Origin: Warburgia ugandensis | Taxonomy: Eukaryota; Streptophyta; Magnoliopsida; Canellales; Canellaceae | NCBI GenBank assembly: GCA_035236585.1 | Contig: CP141135.1 | Location: 5,676,001 to 5,740,000 of the forward strand | DNA: 64,000 nucleotides | Reading direction: 5' to 3' | Part shown: positions 45,367-60,300 of the stretch, in pieces | Position numbering within the stretch: position 1 is the first letter of the stretch | Layout of the letters: every line of letters begins with the position of its first letter | Program-made: the position numbers and the translations under genes | The notes under the pieces: generated by a model | Database searches by the model: none | Told to the model about the DNA's origin: nothing | The model's input: the letters and a program-made list of their open reading frames with translations, nothing else

Positions 45367-48300
45367 ATGTTCGTGAAAAAGCTTGTCGATTTGGCTTCTA
45401 AAAAGGTCGGTGGATTCTGAAACTCCTCTCTCCCCGTTGTTTATTACACTGTTTGTTTGCGATTTTATCTGGATCTTCTACTGTTTTAGTTCGAAGATCT
45501 TGATTTTTCTGAAGATACAACTTTGAATGTTCGATTCGAACTCAGTTTTTACTTCTCTGCCTTACCGAGTTCGATCGCTTTGATTTTTCCGTCTCATGTT
45601 TTACAAAAGGATGATCGATTGAATATTTTTCGTTGGCGGATGATTTTTCTTCCAATAATTCGATCCTTTCGACTGTTACTCGTATCAGTTTCTCTCCCTG
45701 CTTTACATTGCCGTCGATTCATGATTTAGATGGCGTTGTGTGGGCCTCCCCCATCTGACGATGGCGGTAGTGCTCGAATAAAGGGATATGATTTTACCCG
45801 GCGTAGGCGGAATGCTTGATGATTTCTACTGCTAGAATTGATTGGCTGACAGAGCATTTGGTTCAATATCCATCTTCCAACGCTTACTCAGCACTAGGGA
45901 TGTGGCACATTGATTGGTAACCGTCAATTGGATGGTTTGGATCGATGGGCAGATTGACTTTTGACCAATTGGACGACTTAGATTGCGTACATCTATAAAC
46001 TAATATGACAGTCTCCTTTTCAACTTCTAGGAGCAGCCTTGTTAAGAAATTCTCACTTGGTGCTCTGTGATATGCATTACTTTGTACACACGGCATCATC
46101 CACCAAGTGGACCATCTCAACTTGCCATGCCCTGGAGGGCCATTCTGCACATGGATTGGGTGTATATCTGTGTCAGTGTGGCAATGCTTCTCTAAGTTTT
46201 GGGTCTAAATCTGCTTTAAATGCTTGCTTGGTACATGGCCTAGTCACCGGTTCAAGCTCTAATTTTGTAGGGATTTATTCATCTATCAAAGTTTGTGGAG
46301 TCTATTCCTTGCCAATATGCACCATTCTCCCATGTGTCTGCATTATTTCCTTATCCATCTCTAAGAATGCAAATTTGTACGTCTTGCCAATTGGGCAAAA
46401 TTGCTGACCACAAAAAGCCATAGCTTTATCTTACATTTTACAAGAGGCTATTTACAAATCTCAAACTCCTGACTTTCAATGCCTGCACGGCAAGAAATTG
46501 CAACTTTCACCCGTTGGTTGAAGTTAGTGTTGAGGAAAATGTATTAAAGAAATTAGACCAACCAAATTCCAATTAAAAAATACTAGTTTCTGTTTCTACG
46601 ACCAAGAGAGAAGAAATTAGACATTTACTTGGTAACGGTAGGCAATTGTTTATGTTAGAAGTGGCCGTTTTTCAAGCTGACGACCGACCTCTCCGTAAAA
46701 TATTTGATGGGGAGACGGTTCTGCCATGTGATGGCAGGCCTACAGACACAAGGACGTACGCCAGGACGGCGAGGAACTAGTATCCAAAAGGGGCTATCTA
46801 TTTAATACTACCAAAGCTAGTGGCCGGCTGCAAGTACACAGGGAGTTATGGAATGGATGATGTCCACCTTATTCGTGCCGTCTTAGAGCTAAGTCGGTGC
46901 GTAGCATGATTGTCCAGGACCTACACACTTTTATGATCCGATTTCTCATTCTCAGCGGGTTAATGTAAATCGAATGGTAAGATTGATCCTAGGGGAAGAG
47001 ACCTGGACTCATAGTCAATGTTCGATGTGTCTAGTGCAAGCTTCTAATGAGATCGTTTGAACATTTCCTTGCTAAACGAACCACAAAAATTTAACAGATG
47101 AGCAGACAAGGTAAAATTCATTTCGGTGGGAACTCTACAGGAGGGTGAGCTCCCGGCGAGGATCGAACTCGCGACCTTTCGCTTACGAAGCGAACGCACT
47201 ACCACTATGCTACGGAAGCTTGGCTGCTAAGAGGTGACAAAAATTTTGGAAATTCAATTTTGTCCCTCCAACAACGAGTCGGAGGTGGCTGTTTGTCTAA
47301 GTTTTCCTTGAGCACATTACGAAGAACTGCCTGCACACTGAAGTTAGGACTAGGAGAGGGGAAACCTCTAATATCAGATGTGAAATTTGATTTTTCTCTA
47401 AGCACAAAGGGAACCTAGAAGAGATCCCAGCCGTCCATGATTTTTCATATGCATATAGCCTCATATAGAAGGGTAGCCTTGGTGCAACGGTAAAAATTAT
47501 CATTATGTGACCTTAAGGTCACGGGTTCAAGGCATGGAATCAGCCTCTTGCAAAATGCAAGGTAAGGCTGCCTACTATGGGCCCCTGTGGTCTGCCCCTT
47601 CCTGGACCCTGCATAGGCGGGAGCATCATGCACGGGGCTGCCTTTTTATATAGCCTCGGATACCAGCCTACCCAACACTGATCGACCCCTGAGATAGATG
47701 TTGTCCTGGGAAACATGGATTGATTTTTGACGTTACTTCATCTGATTCTCTGTTCATGCACCTTCTGACCATTACAACCATTTGACGAGAGCCATATTAC
47801 TTCGTGGGCCTGTACAACTTATATCCTAACTTGATTTAAAATAAATTAAAAAAGAAAAAGAACCCATAATCCTAATAAGTTTAAAATGCTTTATGTGGTT
47901 GCCTGAAAGAGATCGTTTCCATTTAGAGAACACATCTTCTGGACGATGATTCATGGAGTTGTGGAACTCCTGCTGTCTGCCCATGATTTTTCATATGCAT
48001 ATAGTAGCATTCTATGTAGCTATTAGTTGATTTTCTTCCGCTGTGCACTTCTTTGGTGGGTGTGGCACTTCCTAGCTAAGTAAGCTAGCCCAAGTCATTC
48101 TTTCTCGCATAATTCTCTGCTGTGTTGGGCAAATGGTGGTGATGCTATTATAATCCAAGTGTATACAATGTAGCATTCTGTAACATAAAGTGGTGAATTT
48201 CTTGCAAGATAAAGTGATTCTGAATGGAATGGAATTCTCTTGAGTCTGTTCTATTTCTGGCTTTTCTGAGGTGGTTTTAGAATATCCTCTCTCTTTCTTT

Positions 48301-51300
48301 TATGTAAAGAGTGTGGTTTCTCGTAGACATTATTGAGGTTTCTACTGGAATGCAATTCCTTGATTTTCTTCTTCAATGAGTCCTGACTTCATTTTCTCAG
48401 TGCTAAGTGTTTGCGTCTTTATTTCTTGTTATAGATTGCTATTAGGCCTTACTTTTCCATTTTTGCTGTCCATTTTGCAGCCTGGAACTGCCATCAGTTT
48501 GAAAGCTCATGATGTAGAGCCACGTCTGGTTTTCCACTATGGAATTCCAACAGGATCCATCGCCATGGCTTACGACTCAATTCAAAAGATTCTTGCCATT
48601 TCTACAAAGTAAGTATCTAATGATTACGTTAGTGGGCCCAATCCTAATTGACCGGTAAGGGTCGGGTTGGGCCAGGATTTTTGGTATTAGGGTCGGCCTA
48701 GGGTAAAAAGTTATGACACTAATTGACACAAATTGTTTTATATGCATTTATATATTGACATCACAATTCGCAATTCACGAAGAAGAACATGACGCACTAG
48801 AAAATATTGCATGCTCCACTCAACTTTACAAACTTAGAGCATCATATGCTACTTTATGCACAATAACCAAGGATGAAGGCCCATAGGCACAACCCTTTTG
48901 CCCTTTCATCTCTCTTTCACGAGGCAGCCAAGCAATGCATCAACAATGTCGTTGATGTCAATTGATGTTTTCTGCCGGCAATGGTAGGCTCAAGCAGTTT
49001 ACATGAGGTGTTAAAGAGAAAATATTACATGATAATTGTTGTCAATCAAAAATTTTCAAATGTTAAAAAATAGGTATTATGTATCATAATCAATTAGGAG
49101 AGCAACCCGAATTAACACCAACATTGTTAAAATCATAAAACTATGAGCCGCACACTGTTAGGTTCAGGGTCAGGGTAAGGACAAAAACACCAGGGACAGG
49201 GTTAGGGGAGGCCAAAATTTTGACCGACCCAACCCATTGCCATCCCTAAATGTGATGAAAAGTATCTTCTCTCTGTCCATTTTTCATGAAATCCTGTTGC
49301 CTATGATTGGATAACCTACAGTGATGATTAGGTAATTTTATTTTCAAATTGTACTTTTATTTGGAGGAAATCAAAGAGATGTTACACATCGATGATAACT
49401 ATGACTACCTACACAATTTTCTTGGGAAAATATGTAAAAAGAAAAAAGGGCATAGTCTTTTGTCATGATAATGGTTGCCTGGCTTGACTAAACACTTAAC
49501 CTGATTAGCGGTTGATAGCTGTTTTAGCACTGTGGCAGACTCTAGCAGCTAATTATTAAAGGTTGAAAAACTTGGTCTGTACAATTCAAACAAGGGCATG
49601 TGGATATTCGTCTCTGCATGTTGAAGTTGATGCTGATATAATCTTTTAAGTCCTTGATTGATCGAGCTTATTAGAGGGTTGTCAATTGTGGCGCAGTTGC
49701 TTATGAACATCTAATGTTTATGCTACAAATTCTTTTATTTTGGATGAAATATTAAGGGACCTATCTGTGTCCATTTGGTGCTGATTGTATATCTTTCATC
49801 AGAGATGGACGAATCAAGTTGTTTGGAAAAGATAATACTCAAGCCCTTTTGGAATCTGATGTGGCCGTTCCAAGCAAGTTCTTGCAGGTTTTTACTTTCC
49901 TTTGGTCCCCCACTTCCTTTTCAACTTTGTTCTGGTATCTTCATGATGTCTTGAGATTATTGTCCCATCCTGTATTATGTAACTTACTAGTTGATATGCT
50001 CAATTGCTTGGGCCAGCTTGCTACGTCTATTTTCAGATTTCTACTCGATATCATCCACTTGAGTTTATAACTCTGTCTTGCAATGTTGAACTTCTTCTAA
50101 CCTGATTTAGTATGTCAGTTGTAGCATGGACTATTTCTTGTGTCATTTTCATGCATGTTTGTTTGATATGCAATACTTTTTAGAATTTTACTTGATAGCT
50201 TTCGCTTAATATTACAACTTGTCTTGCAACATTGAACTTTTGCAAGCTTGATTTATTATGTCAGTTTTAGCACGGACCATTTCTTGTGTCATTTTCATGC
50301 ATGTTCTTTTAATATGTAAACATAATATTAGATCTTGAGACATGAGTGTGACAAGAATATGAAGATACAACTTATTCATAATATTGAGATATTGGGATGC
50401 CAAGAACATCAAATGTACAAGAACTTCACTTATTCACATAACATTACCATAGGCACTTTTTCTTAAAAGATTGCCCATATGTTTGTGTGTGTAGCAGAAT
50501 GCTGAAATGCTGTCCTCAGTTTTATTGAAACTTCTACACATAACCAATCACTGTATTTTTTTAGAAAGACTCTTGGATGCTGCTTGGGACATTCCAACAT
50601 TGTGTTTAGATGGGATGGAAAATAATGAAAAGAAATTTGTCAGGGAGCAACTTTACTTTGTAGATCCTCAACTAGCTGGGCAAAGCTCAAATAACAAAAG
50701 ATAGTACTCAAGCTATTTTTACCTTTGTCTCTATCATCCATGTATACATTTGAATTAGTTTGGGAATGAATATAATCACTTCTAAATTGTTAGAAGCTGA
50801 AAAATCTCTCTTTGCTTATAATTCCTGATGGATGCCATTTAAGAAAAACAATAACGATAATAATTCCTGATGGATGTATAACCGATCAAATTTTCTTCAT
50901 TCACACAAAAGCACATGATACCAGTAGTTCCTTTTCTAATTCATGTGAGTCTCTTTGCATTGAGTTATTTCTGTTCTGTTTTCGAGTTCAGAAATTTTTG
51001 CAATCTTGCTCTGGAGCTAGTATAATGTGAAACTATCTTTCTGCTTTTCTCTGAAACAAATCTGAGCCTAGCTGTTACCTGTGATTTTCCAGTTTATGGA
51101 GAATCGAGGCATCCTCCTAAAAGTAACTATGGAGAACCACATCGAGGCAAGTTTTTCGACTTACTGGAGTACATTGATTTCTGTATTGCCCTACTGCTCT
51201 GATTTCCAGAAATTTCTTGGATAAAGTGATTTTATCTTATGTTTCTTGATAATTAATTGTGTGATTTAGTAATAAAGAGGTAAGCACTAGTTTTTCAGTT

Positions 51301-54300
51301 TGTATTTCTGTTAGGATTTTATATCTTTACCATATCTAGGCTTTAAGTTTAGATTCTTATAACATCCTTCTTCTGTAAAAGATTCAAAGTTCTTAGGTAC
51401 TGATTACTTGCCATGAACCTAGAATCTGGTTGAAACTGCAGATATGCAAATGAGTGAAAGCATATGCAGTTGTTATCAGGAGATATCTAAGAATATGGTG
51501 CTTGGAATGAGTTTGTCATCAGACCAAGTAACTACAGGATGTCTGTGAGCCACAGTGTACAAAGGCATAACCGTACATCATAATGTGCAAATCCTTTCCG
51601 TATATCTGACTAAATCAAACAGAGCGACAATTTTGTGGCATTTTTTTACCATGAGCACTCTATCAATTGCTTTATTCTCTGTTGAACTGTGTTATATTTA
51701 GCTGTAAAATGACTATGTGTGCATTCCAGGGAGGGGAGGCACCCTTGTCATCTCTCGTAAAAAATATTTTCTGGAGTGTTATTTGTTATGGGATCTGCTA
51801 TCATACATGGATGTATTAGCTGAACTGGCTAAGCTATATAAGTTGTATTTATGCCTATGTGCTTCTATCTAAATATGCAGCTGCCTAATAGGTGTGCATG
51901 AGTGTATTATTTAAAAAAAAAACTTCTGTATTTCAGAAGAAAGTTTATGAATAACATGCTAGGTTGTCACTTATAGAAGAAAATCACTCACATTTCTCGA
52001 CAATCCATGTGCTTAAACCCTGAACGTTTTTCAGTACTTTCAAAACTAGAATAGTTTTGCCCATTGAAATTCAGCGCCATATACTACCACAGAGGTTTAT
52101 TTTCCTTTCCAAGAAACCTCTAATATTTTACTTGAAATTTTTTAGAATCACAACGTACCACAAGTAAAAAAAATTTCATGCTCCACTAATATTTTACTTC
52201 AATTTTTTTTAGAATTCACAAATTACCATAGCTAAATTATTTCATATTCAGAATGGAGCTTTAAATTCCTCCCTATAACAACACAGATTTCTGTTCTTCT
52301 CAAAGTCATAATATTAACGGTTGTTTGTCTCTTTCCTTTTGCCGAACATGTAGTTGTTTAATATCTAGTTTTTGGATAGAAGAACTGAATTTTCTATTTC
52401 TTGTCTAACAAACTGTTATCTTTAGGTATGGGACATAAGCAAGAAGCAGTTATCTCATGTGCACATGTTCAAGGAAGAAATAACTTCATTTATGGTCATG
52501 CAGCAAAGTTGCTACATGTAAGTAATCCTCATATTCATTGAAGCTTCAAATTTTGCTTCAACAAAGAAATACCTGAGTTTTTCCCAAATAAGTGAAAAAG
52601 AATCTGTCCCCACCATAGGTATATTGGAGATGCTGTTGGAAATATTTCAGTTCTCAAGCTCGATCAAGAACCATGTCGATTAATACATATGCAATACAAC
52701 ATCCCTTTCTCAGCATCCCATGGTTAGTTATCTACTTCTGTTACTTTGTTGTTCATTCCCATGATACCAACAAATTCAGTGCATAATGTGTAATTCCATT
52801 AGTTCCACCATAAGAAGTCCCTATGTTTGTCAGGTACCATAGACTTTATGACCACATTACATAGGAAATTTTTTTTAATCTGGTCGTCTAAATCTTAGCC
52901 TCTGTCTCAAACTCCAGTTGGTGCCACTTTCTGTGAGTCAGTTGATTTTGTTTTTAAAGGAAAACTGTTCTTCTTATCCTCTTTCGCTGAAATGCTCTGT
53001 ATGATGTTATAAATGGTGGCTCTTCCTTGTCTGCTTTGTGCATTTCTTCAGCTAACATAAGAAGTTATCTTTTTCAGGGAAAACATCTGAAGTAGCAGAT
53101 GATAATGCTGTGGTGTTTATATCTCCACAACCAAGTACAGAGAGTAGGAGGTAGTATATTTCATACTCATTTTTTTCCTTTGGAATTATAATTTAAGGCA
53201 TCGTATAGTTTGAGAAAAGTATTTTCTTTCAGAATATAACTTCAAAGAATTGTGTGGTGTGAGGAAAGTGTCTTCTTTTGCATGGGTACATGTAACTCCA
53301 TTTATATCCACTGTGTCTCATTTCTTGAGGATAGGCAATGAAGGAACCAGTTTCTGTAACAAGGTGGTTCTTGCTTGTGGAAAAAGTGTGCAAATGAAAC
53401 TGAACAATAGATTTGCAAAGAGGGGACTTAAGGCAGAAGAAGGAAGAGGATGTGACACCAGGAGGATGGAGGAAAAGGCCCCAAAGCACGTGGCTTCCCA
53501 TTTTAATCTCTAACATAAAAACCACAGATAGTAAAAGTTCAAAGAACCCCATTGTCTATGCTAATTATGATTCGCTAATAGTAATGTCTGAGAGCAGTAT
53601 AATACTTGAAATAACATGAGAAAGGAAATCATAGATCGAGACAATGTATGTGATGAAACCAAGAGGAGATTCATGTATCAACCAACACAGCTTCTGCCCT
53701 TGCGAATATGCCATAGAAGTGGTACCTTCCCCCCTCAATATTTAGTCTATCTTCTCCCCACTCTTTGCAATGGCACCTGCTTGCTCCTCTTAACCCCATA
53801 ACTTGAACTCCAAAAGGTTGTGTCTCTAAGTACCAAGATATAATCGCACAAGGCAATATCCTGCTTCAAGAATCAAGTGGAAGATGAAATCTGCGAAAAC
53901 ATCTATAGGTCTATTGCATAATTTCCCCTTTTCTGTTGGAGCCTACCTAATCTCTGAAAATGTCAACAGGCTTGAGTGAAGGAAATGAGAATATGGTAGA
54001 AATTATAGAAGATGGCAATTTAAAAGCACAAGAAAGTGGTCATAGGTTTGAGGCTTGGAAACAACCCCTTGCAAAAATGCAAGGTAAGGCTGTGTACTTT
54101 AGACCCCTTTGTGGGCTAACCCCATCCTTGGACCCTCCATATGTAGGAGCTCCCTGCACGGGGCTGCCCTTTAAGTGAGTGGTGCTTTCTCATGAATCCT
54201 TTGCAGATGGCAAAAGGAAGATCTGAGAGGGAAAAGTTAAATCTGTACATGCTCCATTGATGTGTGGCATATTTTAGATGTCCTCGGGATTCATCAGTAA

Positions 54301-57300
54301 ATAAGTTGCAGTTAGTCATTTGAATGTTTGAAGACATTCTTGAATTCATTGGAAGATTTCTATCACCTCCTGTTCAAGTTTCACAGCAAATAGAGAATCC
54401 TTTTGAAAGTATGCTTGCTTGGTAAATTTTTGCCTCAGATGAATCTTGAATTAAATATTTAGATTCACCCCAAGGTTGTCCATTTCATCAATGTAGTATT
54501 TGAACTGAAAACCCATAGAGTTAGAGATTGAAACATAGTTTTGAATCTTAACATATGGAATGCTTTTACTCCAAGAGCTACTACTGGTACATTGCCCTCC
54601 TTTAGCCTTTATATTTTTTATGAACATTGTGCAGCACACATGATACCTCCTTTGTTTTGTCAACCTCAATCCATTTCAATGGATTCTGGTTCTGGCGTAC
54701 CAAAAGTTTCCCTAGAGCCTTAGAAACTAATTATGGTTAGCTCTATTTCTTTCCTGTCCAAATGTAAGTCGTCAAGTATATATGATCGATCTCCTGCACT
54801 CAGAGTAGCTCTTTGCTGGTGTTAGACAGTGGGATTTTGCATTCTTACTCTGTTGCTGACTTCATGGAAAAAATGTTTTGGTGCTACTTGTTGTTACATG
54901 ATCATGTGCTTATGGTTTCCTGTTTTAGTTTCTTTTCTTTCTCATCTTCATAATTCTATAAATTTCTGATTATTTTATTGGAACTTTTACATCAATGCAG
55001 GCTTCTCATAATTTTTAGAGATGGCCTCATTGTCTTATGGGGAATTCAAGAATGTAGTGCCCTCTATATAACAGGTGGAAATTCATTAAATTCATCATGT
55101 AATGAAGTAAAGAAAGTAACTTCTGCATGCTGGGCATGCCACGTTGGAAGTAAAGTTGTTGTGGGATATGAAAGCGGGGAGATTCTTGTTTGGAGTATAC
55201 CGCGGGTTTCAACTCCTCAAGATGTTACTGCAACAGATAAACAAGAAGTATCTGCTGCTCAAAACATCCCTATTTGTAAACTCAATCTCGGGTACAAGTC
55301 AGACAAAATTCCCATAGTTTCACTGCGGTGGGTTTCTGGTGATGGAAGAGCAAGCCGCTTATATGTAAACGGCACTTCTGATTCTGGTGCCTCATCATTT
55401 CAGGTGCGGGGTTCATTGTATACAGACCAGTCCCTTCATATCATCTCAAAAAGATGCATGATGAAGTTGCTACTTTTTTAGATAAATACAATAGTTTACT
55501 TCCAAGAAATTGTGTCTGGTATTTAGTTGGACACATGCTGATTGCAATTTAATGTTTGATTTCTAGTAAGTAGTTCCAGCTCTCCTTCAATTATATAGGG
55601 AGAAAAGATACTCACGATCATGATTACAAAAAACCCATCAGCCAATGCTCTTTATAATATCTCATAGCATTTGTCAAATTCTTAAACTAAGAAAATATGG
55701 CACTTTCTAGAACCAACCACCTGTCCCCCCATGTGAATCATCCACATGGTTTTGGTGTGAACTAGTCAATCGCAACCCACTCAAGTTAATAAAACAGTGT
55801 CAATTTGTGCAAGATAATGAAAACTGACTGCATTAATAGTAAGCTACCCTTGGTTGATTTTAGAAAAACCACTGCAGGGTGGCATTGGTGATTCACATGG
55901 CATTATAGAAATCATAGGAGATCATAATCCATGGTGGAGGATATAAGGAAACTAGCTTGACCATTATTATCGAGAATTGTTTTCGATTCCGCCATGTTTC
56001 TGAATACTTTAGCATATATTTGCAGCTTCATGGTTCTTAGATCTTAACCATTACTTCTAGGCGAAGTCCATTGTTAAAAGTTGGTTCTAATGTGGCAGAT
56101 TATCCTTCTCAATGAAAATGCTGAATCTCGCACTATCAAGTTGGCACTTCCTCTGACTGAAGCTTGTCTGGACATGGAAGTTATTTCAAGCATCAGTGAC
56201 AGGGTCAAGCATAAACAAGATATTCTTCTGCTTCTGTCAAAATCAGGTTGCTTACATGCATATGATGATACAGTAATTGAAAAGTATTTGCTTCAAAGCC
56301 AAGCAAAGTCACCTCCGTCACTACCAAAACAGGAAACAGTGAAGGTACCATTTGGCGAATCAAGCATCACTGTTGCAAAATATTTTACAGAAAATGCAGA
56401 TCTGTTGAGCTCTATGGATGAGGTAAGAAATAAAACTTGAAAAATAAATCCATTATGTTTGCTTTAAATAGTTATCTGTAATTGCTCACCGCTTTCAATT
56501 ATTTCTTCTGACATGTAGGATTCTTCACCGGCCAAAAGTTTCCCATCACTTTTCCCAACTCATACAAAGGAAAAAGATGGAAATCACTCAAGTTCCACCC
56601 ATTTTAGTGGATTTTCAAAGATAAAAAACTTGTATATAACAGGACATAGCGATGGAGCTATAAATTTTTGGGATGCATCTTACACCTTCTTGATTCCGAT
56701 TCTGTCAGTAAAGCAACAGGTAATTTTCCATCTGCATTTGATAGATGCTGCTTCAAATTGATTAATCACTTGCCCCATTTATATTACTATAATGGTATAT
56801 TGTGTAGATTGCATAGTAATTTAACAATATACAGTCATGCATCTCTTTCTTTAGCAGGTTTTTTCTTATACACTGCTTATTCTGATATATCCTGAATCTC
56901 AAGCAGAGTGAAGATGATCATTCTTTAAGTGGTATTCCAGTGACAGCATTGTATTTTGATGGCAATCAACGAGTTCTTATTTCTGGAGATCAGCAAGGGA
57001 AGGTGAAGAATTTTACTTTTTGGGCTTGATTACTATGCAAACCCAGTTTATGATATACTTATACAAATAAAATCATCCAGGTCCGGGTTTTCAAATTCAA
57101 ACCAGAGCAACACTCTACGGGGAACAACCTTTTTCCATTGCAAGGTATTTTGAAGGGTACTTCAATTTTAAATTCTTAAGGAGAATATCTCCCTGAAGTT
57201 CAGGAGTGAAAGGTTTAATATTGGTTTGTGGTACTTCAAAAATCCACGTACTTTAGTAAATAGTTCAACTTAATAACTTTAGTGTAGTCTTGGTGGTAGC

Positions 57301-60300
57301 TAGTAATGTCTCTTACTCTAGCATAATGGTTTTTGTTTTTTTTCTTTGAATGGTAGACACACATGCGCATGTACAGTCTCAAACCCTGGTCAACCAGCTT
57401 CATAGGTTTTTTGAGATGGAACTGATGGGACGGCATTATTTACTTTCTTTTATAGTATGGGTGATTACTGTATTTTTTTGGGGCATTCATCCTATATGGT
57501 TAAGTTTTTTAGTAAGAGAAGATTGCCAAGATTCTGATAAGTGTAGCTTTAGTGGACTAGACTGGATGTAAGTGCTTTTCAATTGATTTAGAGAAAAAGA
57601 GCTCTTTATATGTTCCCAACTTCTCTTTGTTTGTTTGTCCTTTATCTACAAACAAACAGTGGCCCAATTTCCTCTTGAGAAGTACATCCCAAGGAAGATA
57701 GCCTCTTTATCAATTTTTTCATGGTTCCATATAACATTGCCAAACTATTTGAGGCAATTATGTCTACAAACAAACAGTGGCCCAATTTCCTTTTGAGAAG
57801 TACATCCCAAGGAAGATGGCCTCTTTATCAATTTTTTTGTGGTTCCATACGACAGTGCCAAACTATTTGAGGCAATTACTCTTGGTGAAATATTCTTCTG
57901 ATTGAGTTATTTTTCCCTTCTGGCAGCAAATTCAAGGCACATTCAAAGTGTGAAACTTTTAAAAGTTAATGGAGCTATACTTTTCATCAATGTAAACCCT
58001 GGCTCAGGACATCTTGTTGTGGGATCTGATGAAGGACATGTAAGATATCTATTTATTGTTCTGTGACATTTTATTGACACATGTCTACATTTTGATGTTG
58101 TCTGGAATTTTCGTGGTATAAAGTTTTTTCCTCAACTAGCTTTGTTTTCTACAATTTTCAACTGATTTTAAGCATTTGGATTGAAGGCTCAAATGTAGAC
58201 CCTGGCCTCACTTGTCTAGATGCAATTTAAGAAATCACTACACAATCCTTCTTGGCACGCATGCTGTTGCTGGTTAATACTAGAAAATAATAGAAACTGA
58301 TAGAAACATCTCTGACTTTCTTTCATTTTTTTCTCCAAGCAATTAGCTCAGTAAGTTATTTATTTGACCAAGGAAACAAATATCTAAAAACAGAGAATCA
58401 CTTAATAGTTCAAAATGGCACTGTATTTGCTCTATCTTAGAGCAAAACCTTTGTCCATTTGCTTATGTAGGATGCAGTGTGTAAAATTTATTAATTTATT
58501 CTGAAGAATCTTAGATAACTTTGCATTTTATCTGCAAGGTCAAGACAAGTTTTAGGCTCTAATGTTGAGTCAAGAAGAATTTTAGAATTTCAAATATAAT
58601 AACATGTTCATTTATAAATATTTCTCTTCAGGTTTCGATAATTGATATGGAAAGGCTTACTATATTATCTCAGAAACGGTTCTCTAGTGAACTGTATACC
58701 GGGATCATCTCTTTGCAATTTCAGAACTACAGGCTCCATGGCTCTGAGAAGAATGTTTTATTGGTAGCTCTTAAAGATTCTTCCATTTTGGCCATTGACG
58801 GGGAGACTGGAAATGTGTTAAGCAGCAACATGGTCTGTCCTAAGAAACCTTCTAAAGCTCTATTCATGCAGATTTTAGGTAACCATTTGGCCATGCTTCT
58901 AATCATTCAATCTACTTGTGAGATGTTTCTTTTTTTCAAATAAAATAATTACTTTTGCAACTAGATAAAAGTGACTGAAAGAATAAGGTATCTCAACTCT
59001 ATACAGATGGACATGACACGTCAGCCCGTGGAATACATTTACCAGACTCACCAGTTGCAAGCAGAGGGAATGCCATCCAAGATGTCATACCAAAGCATTC
59101 ACTACTATTACTTTGCTCTGAAAAAGCTGTGCGTCTATATTCCTCAGTGCATGTTGTTCAGGCAAGTGATGGCATGATGATGGTCCATTTTTTCCCGACA
59201 TTTGATCTAGCGTCTTTGAACCTGTATAACTGTCTCTGTCATTCTCATAATCTCAGGGGATCAAGAAAGTACAAAGCAAGAAAAAGTTGCATGGCATTTG
59301 TTGCTGGGCATCAACTTTTCATGGTCTTTCTGATGATGTTGGCCTCATACTCCTGTTCACAAGTGGCAAAATTGAAGTAAGGTGAGAGATTCTCTAAGAA
59401 TCTTTTATTGAATGTATGTTCTCTTCCAGTCAAAATATTTGAGCGCAACCTTTAGATCAATGTTGTTGGATGAATTTGCAGTTTCCCCTGATTTTACTTC
59501 TCTGAATAAATAAAGCAGCAATATGTGCATCAACTTCGTTATCATCTTAAATTAATGCCATTTCTCTTCAGTCATTCTTGCTTATCTTTAAGATGTCCTT
59601 TACCATCAATGGTGAAAGCTAAAACTGAGGACAATCAGTAAATTCTGCACTTCAGTATGACTTCATTAATCTGTTTTTGTTACTAAAAGATATTAGTATA
59701 TATGAGTTGTAGTCAGAGAAAGCCTAAACAATATCAATTGTCTTGTATCTGCTTTCCCTAGCATCTCAAATGGGACACAGCGCACCATTGAGGATATGAA
59801 CTTTCAGTGCTATGTTCAAGCCTCGCCTCCTCAGAGCCATATAAAGACATGCCAATTGCGGTTATAGTGGGTCAGGCCTGGCAGTTACTTGTATAAATGT
59901 TCTGTCCAATTGCATGGACAAATACATTGAAATCATGTTAACCAAGTCTTAATTTCACAATTTACTGGATTCACGGGCAAAATGTCATCATAACCTCTGG
60001 AAAATAACTAACACAGCCTCTCTGTCACAACCTGTTTTAACATCTTGCAGCTGAGTCTCTTGCTCACTTGAACAATTTTGAAGTACCAGCTCCCCATACA
60101 CGTTCCTATAGCGCATTTCTTTTCCCTCTGGTTTTGCTTAATCTAGTTTCCGAGCAAAAGATACAAGTGTTGAAGCACTGTTATGCTTGAAGGTTGAGAG
60201 ATACATGCTTTACTCTTAATCTGAAACTGTAGAAAAGAGGGAACCACCACAAAATGTTGGTAATGCTTTGATAATCTGTAGTTTAATAGATGATTGAGAT

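Noticed and set aside
46039..46407. Plus-strand frame of 122 codons in intron 1 of the tomosyn-like gene
   Set aside because: Inside an intron, no known motif and crosses repeat-like sequence.
53229..53856. Frames of 60-107 codons on both strands around 53.2-53.9 kb
   Set aside because: They fall in intron 7 of the tomosyn-like gene and match no protein family.
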